Positions 39,654 to 48,979 are shown, counted from the stretch's first letter. The stretch: DNA of 64,000 bases from Hymenobacter caeli (GCF_013294115.1 NZ_JABSNP010000007.1:1-64000); one strand, 5' to 3'. Program-made: numbers and translations. Notes: generated from the letters alone by a model not told the origin.

Positions 39654-41861
39654 CTATTGTGCCTCCAGCTTGCCCAAAATTTCCATCGCGGCCTTGGCAA
39701 TCACCGTTCCGGGGCCGTACACGCCGGCCACGCCGGCATCGAAGAGGAACTGGTAGTCCTGGGCGGGGATGACGCCGCCGGTGATGACCAGGATATCGGG
39801 CCGGCCTTGCTCTTTTAGCTCCCGGATGAGCAAGGGTAGCAGGGTTTTGTGGCCGGCGGCGAGGCTGCTCACGCCCACCACGTGCACGTCGTTGTCCACG
39901 GCCTGCCGGGCCACTTCGCCGGGGGTTTGGAACAGGGGCGCCAGGTCCACGTCGAAGCCCACGTCGGCGAAGCTGGTGGCGATGATTTTTGCGCCCCGGT
40001 CGTGGCCGTCCTGGCCCATTTTGGCCACCAGCATGCGCGGGCGGCGGCCTTCGTGGGCGGCGAAGGCATCGGCGGCGGCGCGGGCCCGGGCAAAATCTTC
40101 GTTGTGGCTCATTTCCTGCGAGTACACGCCCGACACGGTGCGCGTGGTGGCCTGGTGGCGGCCGTACATGGCCTCCAGCGCGTCCGAAATTTCGCCCAGT
40201 GTGGCCCGGGCCCGGGCGGCGGTAACGGCCAGGGATAATAAGTTAAAAGTTAAAAGTTGAGAGTTAGGAGTTGACGCGTCAGTATCAGATTTTAACTCTT
40301 CACTTTTAATTTTTAACTCCTCTAGGCGCAGGCCGGCGGCCTCGGTGAGGGCGGCCAGGGCTACTTTCACGGCCACCGCGTCGCGGGTGGCCCGCACGTG
40401 GGTGAGGCGGGCCAGCTGGCTTTCGCGCACGGCGTCGTTGTCGATGTCTAGCACTTCGACCTCCGTTTTTTCGTCGGTTTGGTACTTGTTCACGCCCACA
40501 ATCACTTCCTTGCCCGCGTCGATGCGAGCCTGCTTACGGGCGGCGGCTTCCTCGATGCGCAGCTTGGGCAAGCCGGTTTCGATGGCTTTGGCCATGCCAC
40601 CGAGCTCCTCCACCTCCTGAATGAGGGCCCAGGCTTTATCGGCTAGCTCGTGGGTCAAGGTTTCGACGTAGTACGAGCCGCCCCAGGGGTCCACCACTTT
40701 CGTCACGTCGGTTTCGTGCTGCAAGTACAGCTGCGTGTTGCGGGCAATGCGGGCCGAGAAGTCGGTGGGCAGGGCAATGGCCTCGTCCAGGGCGTTGGTG
40801 TGCAGGCTTTGGGTGCCGCCGAGCACGGCCGCCAAGGCCTCGATGGCGGTGCGGGCCACGTTGTTGTAGGGGTCCTGCTCGGTGAGGGAGTAGCCCGAGG
40901 TTTGGCAGTGGGTACGCAGGGCCAGGCTCTTGGGGTTCTGGGGCCCAAACTGCTGCATGAGCTTGGCCCAGAGCAGGCGGCCGGCCCGCAGCTTGGCGAT
41001 TTCCATGAAGTGGTTCATGCCGATGGCCCAGAAAAACGACAGGCGCGGCGCAAAATCATCGATGGGCAGGCCCACGGCCAGGCCGGCGCGCACGTACTCC
41101 AAGCCGTCGGCCAGGGTGTAGGCCAGCTCCAGGTCGGCGGTGGCCCCAGCTTCCTGCATGTGGTAGCCGCTGATGCTGATGGAGTTGAACTTGGGCATGC
41201 GCGCCGCTGTGTAGCTGAAAATGTCGGCGATGATGCGCATGCTGGGCCCCGGCGGGTAGATGTAGGTGTTGCGCACCATGAACTCCTTCAGAATGTCGTT
41301 TTGAATGGTGCCGGTCAGCTTTTCGGGCGGCACGCCCTGCTCCTCGGCCGCCACGATGAAGAAGGCCAGTACCGGCAGCACGGCCCCGTTCATGGTCATG
41401 CTCACCGACATCTGCTCCAGCGGAATCTGGTCGAAGAGGATTTTCATGTCCTCCACCGAGTCGATGGCCACGCCGGCCTTGCCCACGTCGCCCTGCACCC
41501 GCGGGTGGTCGGAGTCGTAGCCCCGGTGGGTGGCCAGGTCAAAGGCCACGCTCAGCCCTTTCTGGCCGCCGGCCAGGTTGCGGCGGTAGAAGGCGTTGCT
41601 GGCCTCGGCCGTCGAGAAGCCCGCGTACTGCCGCACCGTCCACGGGTTTTGGGTGTACATGCTGGCGTAGGGCCCCCGCAGGTAGGGGGCCTGCCCGGCC
41701 CCGAAGCCCAGGTGGTCGAGGTGGGCCACGTCGGCGGCGGTGTAGCGGGGTTTCAGCGCAATGCCTTCGGGCGTGGCCAGGGCCGGCGCGCCGGGGCCCC
41801 CCGGGGCGGGCTGGGGCGGGGCAGCGTCGTAGGCAATGGCGGCGAAGTCGGGTTTCATCAA
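39654..41861 (-). CDS. scpA: Methylmalonyl-CoA mutase large subunit, with repeat insertion
   Basis: A 735-residue catalytic subunit converting (R)-methylmalonyl-CoA and succinyl-CoA with adenosylcobalamin. The TIM barrel (residues ~50-500) shows [18 protein letters not shown] and [25 protein letters not shown]. The B12 domain has the lower-ligand motif [10 protein letters not shown] at ~617, then [14 protein letters not shown] and ITGGVIP. Between the domains, ~513-541 reads [20 protein letters not shown], which does not belong to the family and is encoded by a degenerate TTAAAAGT repeat (40239-40323). The insertion is in frame and falls in the interdomain linker, so the enzyme may be active. 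It is transcribed after the small subunit; meaB is at 25.8 kb. Confidence 0.95.
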   Translation of the reverse strand: MMKPDFAAIAYDAAPPQPAPGGPGAPALATPEGIALKPRYTAADVAHLDHLGFGAGQAPYLRGPYASMYTQNPWTVRQYAGFSTAEASNAFYRRNLAGGQKGLSVAFDLATHRGYDSDHPRVQGDVGKAGVAIDSVEDMKILFDQIPLEQMSVSMTMNGAVLPVLAFFIVAAEEQGVPPEKLTGTIQNDILKEFMVRNTYIYPPGPSMRIIADIFSYTAARMPKFNSISISGYHMQEAGATADLELAYTLADGLEYVRAGLAVGLPIDDFAPRLSFFWAIGMNHFMEIAKLRAGRLLWAKLMQQFGPQNPKSLALRTHCQTSGYSLTEQDPYNNVARTAIEALAAVLGGTQSLHTNALDEAIALPTDFSARIARNTQLYLQHETDVTKVVDPWGGSYYVETLTHELADKAWALIQEVEELGGMAKAIETGLPKLRIEEAAARKQARIDAGKEVIVGVNKYQTDEKTEVEVLDIDNDAVRESQLARLTHVRATRDAVAVKVALAALTEAAGLRLEELKIKSEELKSDTDASTPNSQLLTFNLLSLAVTAARARATLGEISDALEAMYGRHQATTRTVSGVYSQEMSHNEDFARARAAADAFAAHEGRRPRMLVAKMGQDGHDRGAKIIATSFADVGFDVDLAPLFQTPGEVARQAVDNDVHVVGVSSLAAGHKTLLPLLIRELKEQGRPDILVITGGVIPAQDYQFLFDAGVAGVYGPGTVIAKAAMEILGKLEAQ
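40239..40323. repeat. Degenerate inverted repeat inside scpA
   Basis: Units like AGTTAAAAGTTAAAAGTTGA (from ~40240) are answered by TTTAACTCTTCACTTTTAAT units up to 40323, the pattern otherwise found only between genes in this window. It adds about 28 codons to scpA and keeps the frame. Confidence 0.75.
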
Positions 41862-42007
41862 AAGGGGGTTAGGAGTTATAAGTTATGGGTTATGAGTTGA
41901 GTAATGAAGTAGATACGAGCGAAGCAGCGCGTTTGCACCATGGAGCTGGCAAAGCGCAAACGGTTGAAAAAACTCACAACTTCTGACTCATAACCCATAA
42001 CTAACCT
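41862..42007. repeat. Degenerate inverted repeat between scpB and scpA
   Basis: GTTAGGAGTTATAAGTTATG-type units next to 41862 pair loosely with ACTCATAACCCATAACTAAC next to 42007. It fills the gap between the two mutase genes and resembles the repeat embedded in scpA 1.5 kb away. Confidence 0.7.
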
Positions 42008-43786
42008 TTACCGCCCTTGCAGGCGGGACAATACTTCTTCGGTGGTGTAGCCCTGCACCCGCATTTCTTGGAAGCCGAACACGCGCACGGCTTCCTGCAA
42101 CGTAGCCAAATCGGAGGAGAGCAGCACGGGCGGCATGAATAGCTGCCGCTCGACCGGGATGCGGTAGAGGAAGCGGGCAAAGCGCTGAAACTGCTCGGGC
42201 GTGGCGTACATCAGGGTGGCCTCTTCGGGCGACGAAAACAGGAACGACAAGGTGCCCTCGGGGTGGCTGGCGGCCAGTTCGGGGCGCTCCAGGGCCGGCA
42301 GCAAGCGCCAGAACGACTCCTCGATGTGGCGGTTCACGCCCACGCCCAGCAGCACCAGGGCCGCCTGGCGGGTTTTGCGCTCGCGCCGCTCGAAGTGCAG
42401 GGCCGTGGCCAGGCGCAGCACTTCCGTCGGGTACGCCGCGCGGGTGGTGTCGAACGCGGCCGAGCGCAGCAGCTTCTTGGGGTTGAAGGGAAAACGCTCG
42501 GCGCGGTTTTCGAAGCGGTTGGTGCCCACCACCACCTGCTTGCCGGCCGCGATGCGCCGGAAGGTGGCCGTAGCGGCCGTGTGCACGTTTTCGAGCACCT
42601 GTGGGCGGGCCGCCGGCAGCCCACCCGCCGCCTCGGTGTGCTGGAACAGGGCCCAGGCCGCGCGGGCCAGCTCGTCGGTCAGGGTTTCGAGGAAGTAGGA
42701 GCCCGCGGCGGGGTCCTGCACGGCGTCGAGGTGGGTCTCCTCCTTGAGAATGAGGGACAGGTTGCGGGCCAGGCGGCCCGAGAATTCGTTGGGCGCGGCA
42801 AATAGGCTGTCGAACGTGCCCACCGACAGCGAATCGGCCCCGCCCAGCACGGCGCTCATGGCTTCGGTGGTGGCCCGCAGCAGGTTGGTGTGGGGGTCGA
42901 GGGTGGTTTGCGTCCAGGTGGCGGTGGCGGCGTGCACGCGCAGGGCGGCGGCGGGCGGCAGGCCGTAGGCGTGCAGCAGCGTGGGCCAGAGGCGGCGCAG
43001 GGCCCGCAGCTTGGCCAGCTCGGGAAAGTAGCTGGGCCCCACGGCCACGTGCCAGTGCAAGGCCCCGGCCACGGCGGCCAGGGGCGTGGCCGCGTCGGGC
43101 AGTTCGGCCAGCAGGGCGGCGGCGGTGCTCAGGCCATAGGCCAGCTGCTGCGCGTCGGTGGCCCCGGCGTTGCCAAAATACGCCGCGTTCACGGCCAGGG
43201 CCCGAAAGTCGGGCCAAGCCTGGGCCAGCGCTACGCAGCGCCGCAGCGCGGCCCCGTAGCCAACCTGCTCGCCGCCTTCGGGGCCCAGCGGGGGCGCGAA
43301 GCGCAGGAAGCCGCGCAACGCCGTGCCCGGGGCGGCGGCCACCAGCCGGGCCAGCAGCTCGTCGGGCCCGCTGGCCACGGTGTAGCCGATAAACGTGGTG
43401 GCCAGCGGCAGCCGCCCGGCCAGGTAGTCCGCGTCGAACGTGGCCGCGTGGGCCAGCTCGAAGTGCACGCCCTCGGCCCCGTGCGCCAGGGCCGTCAGGG
43501 CCCGCTCCACCTCAAAGTGGCCGTCGGAGCCGGCCGGTACGGGCAGGGCGGGCACGTTCAGCCAGGGGCGCGCGGGAAAGGGCAGGGGCGCGGGCGGGCC
43601 GCCCAGCGCGTCCAGCGCCTCGCGGTGGTAAAAGGGCTCCAGCACCAGGCCGTCGGGCAGGGGCCAGCGCAGGGCGGCGGGGTCCTGGCCTTTCAACTCG
43701 CGGGCCAGGCGGGCCTGCCATTCGGCGCTCGTCAGGGCCGGAAATTCGGTGAAGGCAACCGGTTGCGCCGGGAGAAGCTCGGACAT
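42008..43786 (-). CDS. scpB: Methylmalonyl-CoA mutase small subunit
   Basis: A 592-residue non-catalytic beta subunit of the heterodimeric mutase. It keeps the barrel (ATTEAMSAVLGGADSLSVGTFD, RLARNLSLILKEETHLDAVQDPAAGSYFLETLTDELARAAWALFQ) but has no DxHxxG cobalamin motif. It is more divergent than the large subunit, as is usual. ATG 43786 is preferred over an upstream start at 43807, as it gives MSELLPAQPVAF. It is the first gene of the minus-strand scpB-scpA operon, which feeds propionate-type carbon into the TCA cycle or supplies methylmalonyl-CoA. Confidence 0.92.
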   Translation of the reverse strand: MSELLPAQPVAFTEFPALTSAEWQARLARELKGQDPAALRWPLPDGLVLEPFYHREALDALGGPPAPLPFPARPWLNVPALPVPAGSDGHFEVERALTALAHGAEGVHFELAHAATFDADYLAGRLPLATTFIGYTVASGPDELLARLVAAAPGTALRGFLRFAPPLGPEGGEQVGYGAALRRCVALAQAWPDFRALAVNAAYFGNAGATDAQQLAYGLSTAAALLAELPDAATPLAAVAGALHWHVAVGPSYFPELAKLRALRRLWPTLLHAYGLPPAAALRVHAATATWTQTTLDPHTNLLRATTEAMSAVLGGADSLSVGTFDSLFAAPNEFSGRLARNLSLILKEETHLDAVQDPAAGSYFLETLTDELARAAWALFQHTEAAGGLPAARPQVLENVHTAATATFRRIAAGKQVVVGTNRFENRAERFPFNPKKLLRSAAFDTTRAAYPTEVLRLATALHFERRERKTRQAALVLLGVGVNRHIEESFWRLLPALERPELAASHPEGTLSFLFSSPEEATLMYATPEQFQRFARFLYRIPVERQLFMPPVLLSSDLATLQEAVRVFGFQEMRVQGYTTEEVLSRLQGR

Positions 43787-43959
43787 AAGAAAGAGGCAGA
43801 AAACCACGGCCGCGCCCGGCCCGATGGTGCCCGCAAGATACCGCCCCTACCGGGAAAGGCCCGGCCAGCGGGGCCGCCAGAATTGCCGGGGCCCTACCTT
43901 CGCCCGGCGAAGAGGGCCCGCCGGCCCGTTCGTTCTCCTTACTGCTCCCGCGTTTTTTC

Positions 43960-44718
43960 ATGCTGCGTTCCTTTCGTTTCACGGCCGCTGTGCTGGCCTT
44001 GGCCGCGGCCGCTGGTTGCCAGCGCGGGCCGTACCAGCCCACGGCCCACTTTGCGCCCGCCACGAGCCAGCCGGTAGCCAAAACCCAGGCCGAGGACCCC
44101 GCCGTAGCGGCCCTCATCCGGCCCTACCACGACAAGGTGGCGGCCGAAATGCAGGCCGTGCTGGGCACCGCTCCCGAAGCCCTGAACAAGAAACCCGGCG
44201 AGTCGCCGCTGGCCAATTTTGTGGCCGACCTGCAGCGCCAGCGGGCCGCCGAGCTGCTGCACGAGCCCGTGCCGCTGAGCGTGATGAGCAACGGCGGCCT
44301 GCGCGCCGGCCTGCCCGCGGGGCCCGTCACGCTGGGCAGCGTGTTCGAGCTGATGCCGTTCGAGAACGAGCTGGTGGTGCTCGACGCGCCGCCCGCCGTG
44401 GTGCAGCAGCTGTTCGACTACGCCGCCCGCGTGAAAATGGCCGTTTCGGGGGCCGTGTACACCGCCACGGCCGACGGCAAGGCCCAGGACATCCGCATCG
44501 GCGGCCAGCCCTTCGACGCCGCCCGGGCCCGGCCCTACGCCGTTGCCATCTCCGATTACTTGGCCGGGGGCGGCGACAACATGGTGTTCTTCAAGAACAT
44601 TGCCCCGCGCCACACCGGCGTGCTGCTGCGCTCCGCCATCGCCGACCACATCCGCGACCTCACCAAGGCCGGCCGGCCCGTCACGGCTCAGGTGGAGGGC
44701 CGGGTGAAAGTGCGGTAG
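43960..44718 (+). CDS. 5'-nucleotidase C-terminal domain lipoprotein
   Basis: A 252-residue lipoprotein (lipobox LAAAAGC, Cys ~20) that contains only the 5'_nucleotid_C substrate-binding domain of UshA-type nucleotidases: PLANFVADLQRQRA, SVMSNGGLRAGLPAGPVTLGSVFELMPFENELVVLDA and the typical DYLAGGGDNMVFF near the C-terminus. The metallophosphatase half is a separate gene 66 bases downstream. Together they would make one periplasmic nucleotidase/phosphatase from two polypeptides, with the order reversed relative to the fused enzyme (N-domain first). It hydrolyses nucleotide monophosphates or related phosphoesters by family analogy. Confidence 0.9.
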   Translation: MLRSFRFTAAVLALAAAAGCQRGPYQPTAHFAPATSQPVAKTQAEDPAVAALIRPYHDKVAAEMQAVLGTAPEALNKKPGESPLANFVADLQRQRAAELLHEPVPLSVMSNGGLRAGLPAGPVTLGSVFELMPFENELVVLDAPPAVVQQLFDYAARVKMAVSGAVYTATADGKAQDIRIGGQPFDAARARPYAVAISDYLAGGGDNMVFFKNIAPRHTGVLLRSAIADHIRDLTKAGRPVTAQVEGRVKVR

Positions 44719-44784
44719 CTTAACGGCCTGCTGGAGTTAGTAGGAATTAAGAATATATTTATATAATTGGTTAAATAATTTTCC

Positions 44785-45723
44785 ATGCAGCGCCGCGATT
44801 TCCTCCGTAATTCCTTGCTCGGCACCGCCGGCCTCACCGTGCTGGGGGGCTTGGCCAATTCGGCTGAGGCCGCCGTCAGCAAAAAAGCCGCCGCTCGGCT
44901 CACCATCTTGCACACCAACGACATGCACTCGCGCATCGAGCCCTTCCCGGACAACGGCGGGCAGTGGGCGGGCCTGGGCGGCATGGCCCGGCGGGCGGCC
45001 CTGATTGCCGACGTGCGGGCCCGGGAGCCCAACGTGCTGTTGCTCGACTCGGGCGATATTTTTCAGGGCACGCCGTATTTTAACTTCTTCGGCGGCGAGC
45101 TGGAATACAAGCTGATGACGCGCATGGGCTACGACGCCAGCACCCTCGGCAACCACGACTTCGACAACGGCCTCGACGGCCTGGCGCGGCAGCTGCCCAA
45201 CGCCGGTTTCCCCTTTCTCGTCGCCAATTACGACTTCACGCAGACGCCGCTGGCCGGTAAGTTCCAGCCTTACAAAGTGTTCGTGAAGCAGGGCGTGCGC
45301 GTGGGCGTGTTCGGCCTGGGCCTGGAACTGGCCGGCCTGGTGAGCGACCGCAACTTTGGCCAGACCTTGTACCTCGACCCCGTGGCCAAGGCCAAGGAAA
45401 TGGTGACCCAGCTACGAGGCCCCGAGAAGTGCGACATGGTGATATGCCTCTCGCACCTGGGCTATAAGTACGACAACGAAAAAATTGACGACCGCAAGCT
45501 GGCGGCCCAAGTCGCGGGCATCGACCTGATTCTGGGCGGCCACACCCATACGTTCATGGACGCGCCCGAGCCCATCAAGAGCCCCGACGGCCACGCCACG
45601 CTCATCAACCAAGTGGGCTGGTCGGGCATCAACCTGGGGCGGCTCGACTACGATTTTGCGCCCGGCGCGAAGCGAGGCGGGCTGGCGAGTGCCGCCGTAG
45701 TGCCCGTGGGCGGGGCCTGCTAA
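44785..45723 (+). CDS. 5'-nucleotidase metallophosphatase domain, Tat-exported
   Basis: A 312-residue metallophosphoesterase half of a 5'-nucleotidase. The N-terminus has a twin-arginine signal (QRRDFLRNSLLGTAGLTVLGG). Metal-binding motifs are all present: LHTNDMHSRIEP (DxH), LLLDSGDIFQGTP (GD), STLGNHDFDNG (GNHD), VICLSHLG and LILGGHTHT (GHxH). The C-terminal substrate domain is missing because it is encoded by the preceding gene. Folding in the cytoplasm (Tat) for this half and Sec/lipoprotein export for the other is notable. dnaA follows 155 bases on. Confidence 0.93.
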   Translation: MQRRDFLRNSLLGTAGLTVLGGLANSAEAAVSKKAAARLTILHTNDMHSRIEPFPDNGGQWAGLGGMARRAALIADVRAREPNVLLLDSGDIFQGTPYFNFFGGELEYKLMTRMGYDASTLGNHDFDNGLDGLARQLPNAGFPFLVANYDFTQTPLAGKFQPYKVFVKQGVRVGVFGLGLELAGLVSDRNFGQTLYLDPVAKAKEMVTQLRGPEKCDMVICLSHLGYKYDNEKIDDRKLAAQVAGIDLILGGHTHTFMDAPEPIKSPDGHATLINQVGWSGINLGRLDYDFAPGAKRGGLASAAVVPVGGAC

Positions 45724-45768
45724 AAGCCCGACATAAGCAAGGAACATCCGACTTTTTTTCCTGCTAAG

Positions 45769-45777
45769 TTTTCCACA
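45769..45777 (+). promoter_or_regulatory. Possible DnaA box upstream of dnaA
   Basis: TTTTCCACA differs from the DnaA-box consensus TTATnCACA by one base and lies in the 155-base dnaA leader. Only one such site is evident, so it may serve autoregulation; it does not prove an origin. Confidence 0.35.
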
Positions 45778-45878
45778 ATTTTGTTCCCCCCCGGCTGAAA
45801 CGCGTCCACGTTCGGGCCGGGTTTGGTTGTCTTTCTACCCTCGCTTGACTCTGCCCGGTTCGCTGGCGGACTTGTCCC

Positions 45879-47408
45879 ATGCTCAAAGATTTTCGCACCG
45901 TTTGGGCAGGCTGTCTGCGCACGATTGCGGCCGAAATCGGCGAGCAAAGCTTTAAAACCTGGTTCCGGCCCATCGTGCCGATTGAGTTGAAGGACAACGT
46001 GCTCACCATCCAGGTGCCGAGCAACTACTTCTACGACTGGCTGGAAGAGCACTACGTGGACGAGCTGCGCCGGGCCCTGTTCCAGGAGCTGGGCCCCGCC
46101 GGGCGCCTCGAATACAGCGTAGTGGTGGACCAGGGCACGCCCCTCGACCAGCCCAAAACCCTGCACCTGCCCCCGGCCCGCAAGCAGGCCGCCCCCGCCC
46201 AGGACGCGCCCCCGCCCGAGGCCCGGCCGCGCCCCGTGCCCGGCAACGGCCCCGCCAGCGGCCCGCGCTACTACCAGGCCGCCGGCAGCCACCGCCCCGT
46301 GGGGGGGGCCGCCGCCGCCATCGCCGAAGCGGCCCCGCGCAACCCCTTCCAGCAGGCCCGCGCCGTGGACGGCAACCTGGTGCCCTCGCAGCTCAACGGC
46401 TCCTACACGTTCGACAACTACATCGAGGGCGACTGCAACCGCCTGGCCCGCTCGGCGGGCATCGCCGTGGCCAACAAGCCCGGCACCACCAGCTTCAACC
46501 CGCTGATGGTGTACGGCGGCGTGGGGCTGGGCAAAACCCACCTGGTGCAGGCCATCGGCAACCACATCAAGGCCTCGGGGCCCGAGCGGTTCGTGTTGTA
46601 CGTGTCGGCCGAGAAGTTCACCAACCAGTTCATCGAAAGCGTGAAGTCGCACAAGGTGCAGGACTTCGCCAACTTCTACCTCCAGGTGGATGTGCTGATT
46701 CTGGACGACGTGCAGTTCCTGGCCGACAAGGACAAGACCCAGGAGATGTTCTTCCACATCTTCAACCACTTGCAGCAGTCGGCCAAGCAGATTGTGCTGA
46801 CATCGGACCGGCCGCCCAAGGACTTGCAGGGCCTGGAAGACCGGCTGCTCTCGCGCTTCAAGTGGGGCCTGACGGCCGACGTGCAGACGCCCGACTTTGA
46901 AACGCGGGTGGCCATCATCCGCAACAAGATGGAGCAGGACGGGATTGACATCCCGGCCCCGCACGTGGTCGATTACCTGGCCAACTCGGTGCACACCAAC
47001 GTGCGCGAGCTGGAGGGCGTCATCGCCTCGCTGGTGGCCCAGAGCAGCCTGAGCCGCCGCGACATTGATTTGGAAATGGTGAAGCAGGCGCTGCGCCACA
47101 TCATCGAGGAAGTGGAGGCGGAGGTGAACCTCGACTTCATCCAGAAAACGGTGGCTGCCTACTTCGGCGTGTCGGTGGAGCTGCTGAAGGACAAAACCCG
47201 CAAGAAAGAAGTGGTGACGGCCCGGCAGGTGGCCATGTACTTCGCCAAGCACCACACCGCCCACACCCTGAAAACCATCGGCTTCCACTTCGGCGGGCGC
47301 GACCATACCACCGTGATGCACTCGGTGCAAACCGTGTCGGACCTGGTGGACCTGGACAAAAAATTCCGCGCCCAAGTAGACGATTTGCGGAAGAAATTCG
47401 CCAAATAG
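45879..47408 (+). CDS. dnaA: Chromosomal replication initiator DnaA
   Basis: A 509-residue DnaA. Domain I is at ~1-85 (FRTVWAGCLRTIAAEIGEQSFKTWFRPIVPIELKDNVL), a Pro/Ala-rich domain II linker at ~90-165, the AAA+ domain III with Walker A GGVGLGKTHLVQAIGNHI (~212-229) and Walker B VLILDDVQFLADK (~270-282), and DNA-binding domain IV with FGGRDHTTVMHSVQTV (~468-483). It melts oriC and regulates its own gene. Neighbours are not dnaN/recF, as usual in Bacteroidota where dnaA is not tied to those genes. Distance to oriC cannot be judged from this window. Confidence 0.98.
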   Translation: MLKDFRTVWAGCLRTIAAEIGEQSFKTWFRPIVPIELKDNVLTIQVPSNYFYDWLEEHYVDELRRALFQELGPAGRLEYSVVVDQGTPLDQPKTLHLPPARKQAAPAQDAPPPEARPRPVPGNGPASGPRYYQAAGSHRPVGGAAAAIAEAAPRNPFQQARAVDGNLVPSQLNGSYTFDNYIEGDCNRLARSAGIAVANKPGTTSFNPLMVYGGVGLGKTHLVQAIGNHIKASGPERFVLYVSAEKFTNQFIESVKSHKVQDFANFYLQVDVLILDDVQFLADKDKTQEMFFHIFNHLQQSAKQIVLTSDRPPKDLQGLEDRLLSRFKWGLTADVQTPDFETRVAIIRNKMEQDGIDIPAPHVVDYLANSVHTNVRELEGVIASLVAQSSLSRRDIDLEMVKQALRHIIEEVEAEVNLDFIQKTVAAYFGVSVELLKDKTRKKEVVTARQVAMYFAKHHTAHTLKTIGFHFGGRDHTTVMHSVQTVSDLVDLDKKFRAQVDDLRKKFAK

Positions 47409-47435
47409 GGTACCGGGCTTTTCGGCGGGGCGGAT

Positions 47436-47443
47436 TATCTTTG
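47436..47443 (+). promoter_or_regulatory. Promoter -7 element before the Uma2 gene
   Basis: TATCTTTG is an exact TAnnTTTG, 20 bases before the start codon at 47463. The -33 region is poor. Confidence 0.45.
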
Positions 47444-47462
47444 GGAGAACCCCGCTTTTGTT

Positions 47463-47939
47463 ATGGAACGCTCCGCTGCTGCTCTTTCCGAATACGAGTC
47501 GGAGCGCGGCAAGCCCGGGCCCAGCGAAAACCACGGGGCGGTGCAGTCTAATCTGATTTTTGAATTGGGTACCCGTTACCGGTCGCAGTACCGGTTTTTG
47601 TCGGAAATCGACCTCAATGTTGGCGGGCGGGTGCTGGTGCCAGACATCGGGATTTTCTTCCCAATGGTCGTTGATATGGCGCACGACCAGCTAGTAGTGG
47701 AGCAGTTGCCGCTTACTGCGATTGAAATTATTACGGTTACCCAAGAATTGCGCAACCTGATTAGCAGGGCCAATCAATATTTGCGGGCCGGCGTGAAATC
47801 GTGCTGGGTGGTACTGCCCGAAGTAGCGGGCATCTTGGTGTATTCCGCCCCCGGCGAGTATAAATTTTTCCACGGCCCCCAGACCTTGACTGACCCGGCC
47901 ACGGGCATTGAGCTGCCGCTGGGGCCCTTGTTTGAGTAG
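47463..47939 (+). CDS. Uma2 family endonuclease-like protein
   Basis: A 158-residue protein of the Uma2/DUF820 family, a PD-(D/E)xK nuclease fold abundant in cyanobacteria and Bacteroidota with unproven function. Seen are the N-terminal helix (ENHGAVQSNLIFELGTRYR), the strand pair FLSEIDLNVGGRVLVPDIGIF (PD motif at ~62-63), IEIITVTQE (acidic residue of ExK) and the end YLRAGVKSCWVVLPEVAGILVYS. It is monocistronic and ends convergently with the next gene, 4 bases apart. Confidence 0.85.
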   Translation: MERSAAALSEYESERGKPGPSENHGAVQSNLIFELGTRYRSQYRFLSEIDLNVGGRVLVPDIGIFFPMVVDMAHDQLVVEQLPLTAIEIITVTQELRNLISRANQYLRAGVKSCWVVLPEVAGILVYSAPGEYKFFHGPQTLTDPATGIELPLGPLFE

Positions 47940-47943
47940 GGCG

Positions 47944-48435
47944 TTAAACGCGCGGCGGGTTGGGTTCGACCAGGGCGATGCCGTAGCGGACGGCGAAACG
48001 ACGTATCTGCTCGCGGAATACCATTTTGCGGCGCTTGCCCTTCACTTCCTTCAAATCGAGGGCGTACAACTCGTTGTCTTTCAAACGTACGCGCATCACG
48101 GAGGCCAGCAGCTCCAAGCTGGCAATGTTCTCGACGGCGAAGACCTGCTTGGGCCGGAACAGGCCGTTTTTGTGCACCATGTAGCCGGGTGTAAACTCCA
48201 AGTAGCTTTGGGTGCCGAACACCGGGGCGTTGTTCACCAGCACGTAGCCGATGTACACCAAGCTGAAGGCCATGAACACCCAGTGCAGGAAGTGGTGGTC
48301 GTTGGCCATGGTGTCGCCCCAGGCCATGCCCGCCACGTACACCAGCCAGAACAGGCCGATGGCCAGCTGCCCCCAGAACGGGATGCGCGAAGTGTTGGCG
48401 GGGCGGAGGCGGATGCGGGTAGAACCAGTGGGCAT
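47944..48435 (-). CDS. Small membrane protein with PH-like C-terminus
   Basis: A 163-residue protein of unknown function. Two hydrophobic helices (PFWGQLAIGLFWLVYVAGMAW at ~19-39 and LHWVFMAFSLVYIGYVLV at ~50-67) are followed by a basic beta-rich domain (YLEFTPGYMVHKNGLFRPKQVFAVENIASLEL; RVRLKDNELYALDLKEVKGKRR) that resembles bacterial PH-like (bPH2/YcxB-type) domains. It probably sits in the inner membrane with the C-terminus in the cytoplasm. The family call is tentative. Confidence 0.65.
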   Translation of the reverse strand: MPTGSTRIRLRPANTSRIPFWGQLAIGLFWLVYVAGMAWGDTMANDHHFLHWVFMAFSLVYIGYVLVNNAPVFGTQSYLEFTPGYMVHKNGLFRPKQVFAVENIASLELLASVMRVRLKDNELYALDLKEVKGKRRKMVFREQIRRFAVRYGIALVEPNPPRV

Positions 48436-48450
48436 GGCGACAAAAATAGC

Positions 48451-48540
48451 TGTCAGTTATTAGTTGTCGGTTGTCAGGCGCTCAGGTCCTTATCGGAACG
48501 ATGACGCAAGCACCTGACAACCGACAACTATCAACTGACA
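48451..48540. repeat. Inverted repeat (AGTTGTCGGTTGTCAG type)
   Basis: 27-bp arms (48451-48477 and 48514-48540) match except for two positions. It is another short-unit intergenic repeat, filling the space between the PH-like protein start and the OsmC stop on the minus strand. Confidence 0.75.
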
Positions 48541-48547
48541 ACTAAAC

Positions 48548-48979
48548 CTACGCCAGCTTGGCTTCCAGCGTCATTTTGGGCACGGCGCTGAGCACTTTCG
48601 ACACCGGGCAGTTGGTTTTGGCGTCCTCGGCGTGCTTCTGGAAGTCGTCGGGCGTGATGCCCGCGCCCGTTACCTTGCCCACGGTGTGCACGTGGATGTG
48701 TTCGATGACCGGGTGGCCGTTGTTGGGGTTCATCGTCACGGTGCTGGTCGTGGTGATGTTTTCGATGGTGTGGCCGTGCTTGGTGAGCACGCTGGTGAGG
48801 TACATGGTGTAGCAACCGGCGTGGGCGGCGCCAATCAGTTCCTCGGGGTTGGTGCCCGGCTGGCCCTCGAAGCGGCTACCGGCCGAGTACGGCGCGTTGA
48901 GCTGGCCGCTATCGGTGGTGAGGGTGCCGCTGCCCTTAATGTCGCCGTTCCAAACGGCCTTGCCTGCATGATCTGCCAT
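48548..48979 (-). CDS. OsmC family peroxiredoxin
   Basis: A 143-residue OsmC-type thiol peroxidase that reduces organic hydroperoxides. Family features are GTNPEELIGAAHAGCYTMYLTSVL with the peroxidatic Cys (~57) and EDAKTNCPVSKVLS with the resolving Cys (~126). The N-terminal AVWNGDIKGSGTLTTDSGQL is typical of the OsmC (not Ohr) branch. It is divergently oriented to the GH3 gene with ~100 bases between. The partner reductant is not encoded nearby. Confidence 0.95.
   Translation of the reverse strand: MADHAGKAVWNGDIKGSGTLTTDSGQLNAPYSAGSRFEGQPGTNPEELIGAAHAGCYTMYLTSVLTKHGHTIENITTTSTVTMNPNNGHPVIEHIHVHTVGKVTGAGITPDDFQKHAEDAKTNCPVSKVLSAVPKMTLEAKLA

Noticed and set aside
45724..45878. Replication origin next to dnaA
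   Set aside because: Only one DnaA-box-like site (45769-45777) and no DUE-like AT cluster with repeated boxes; oriC is often away from dnaA in Bacteroidota.
45720..47684. 654-codon open frame on the strand opposite dnaA
   Set aside because: It is the shadow of GC-rich codons of dnaA; the product is His/Val/Gly-rich low complexity with no similarity.
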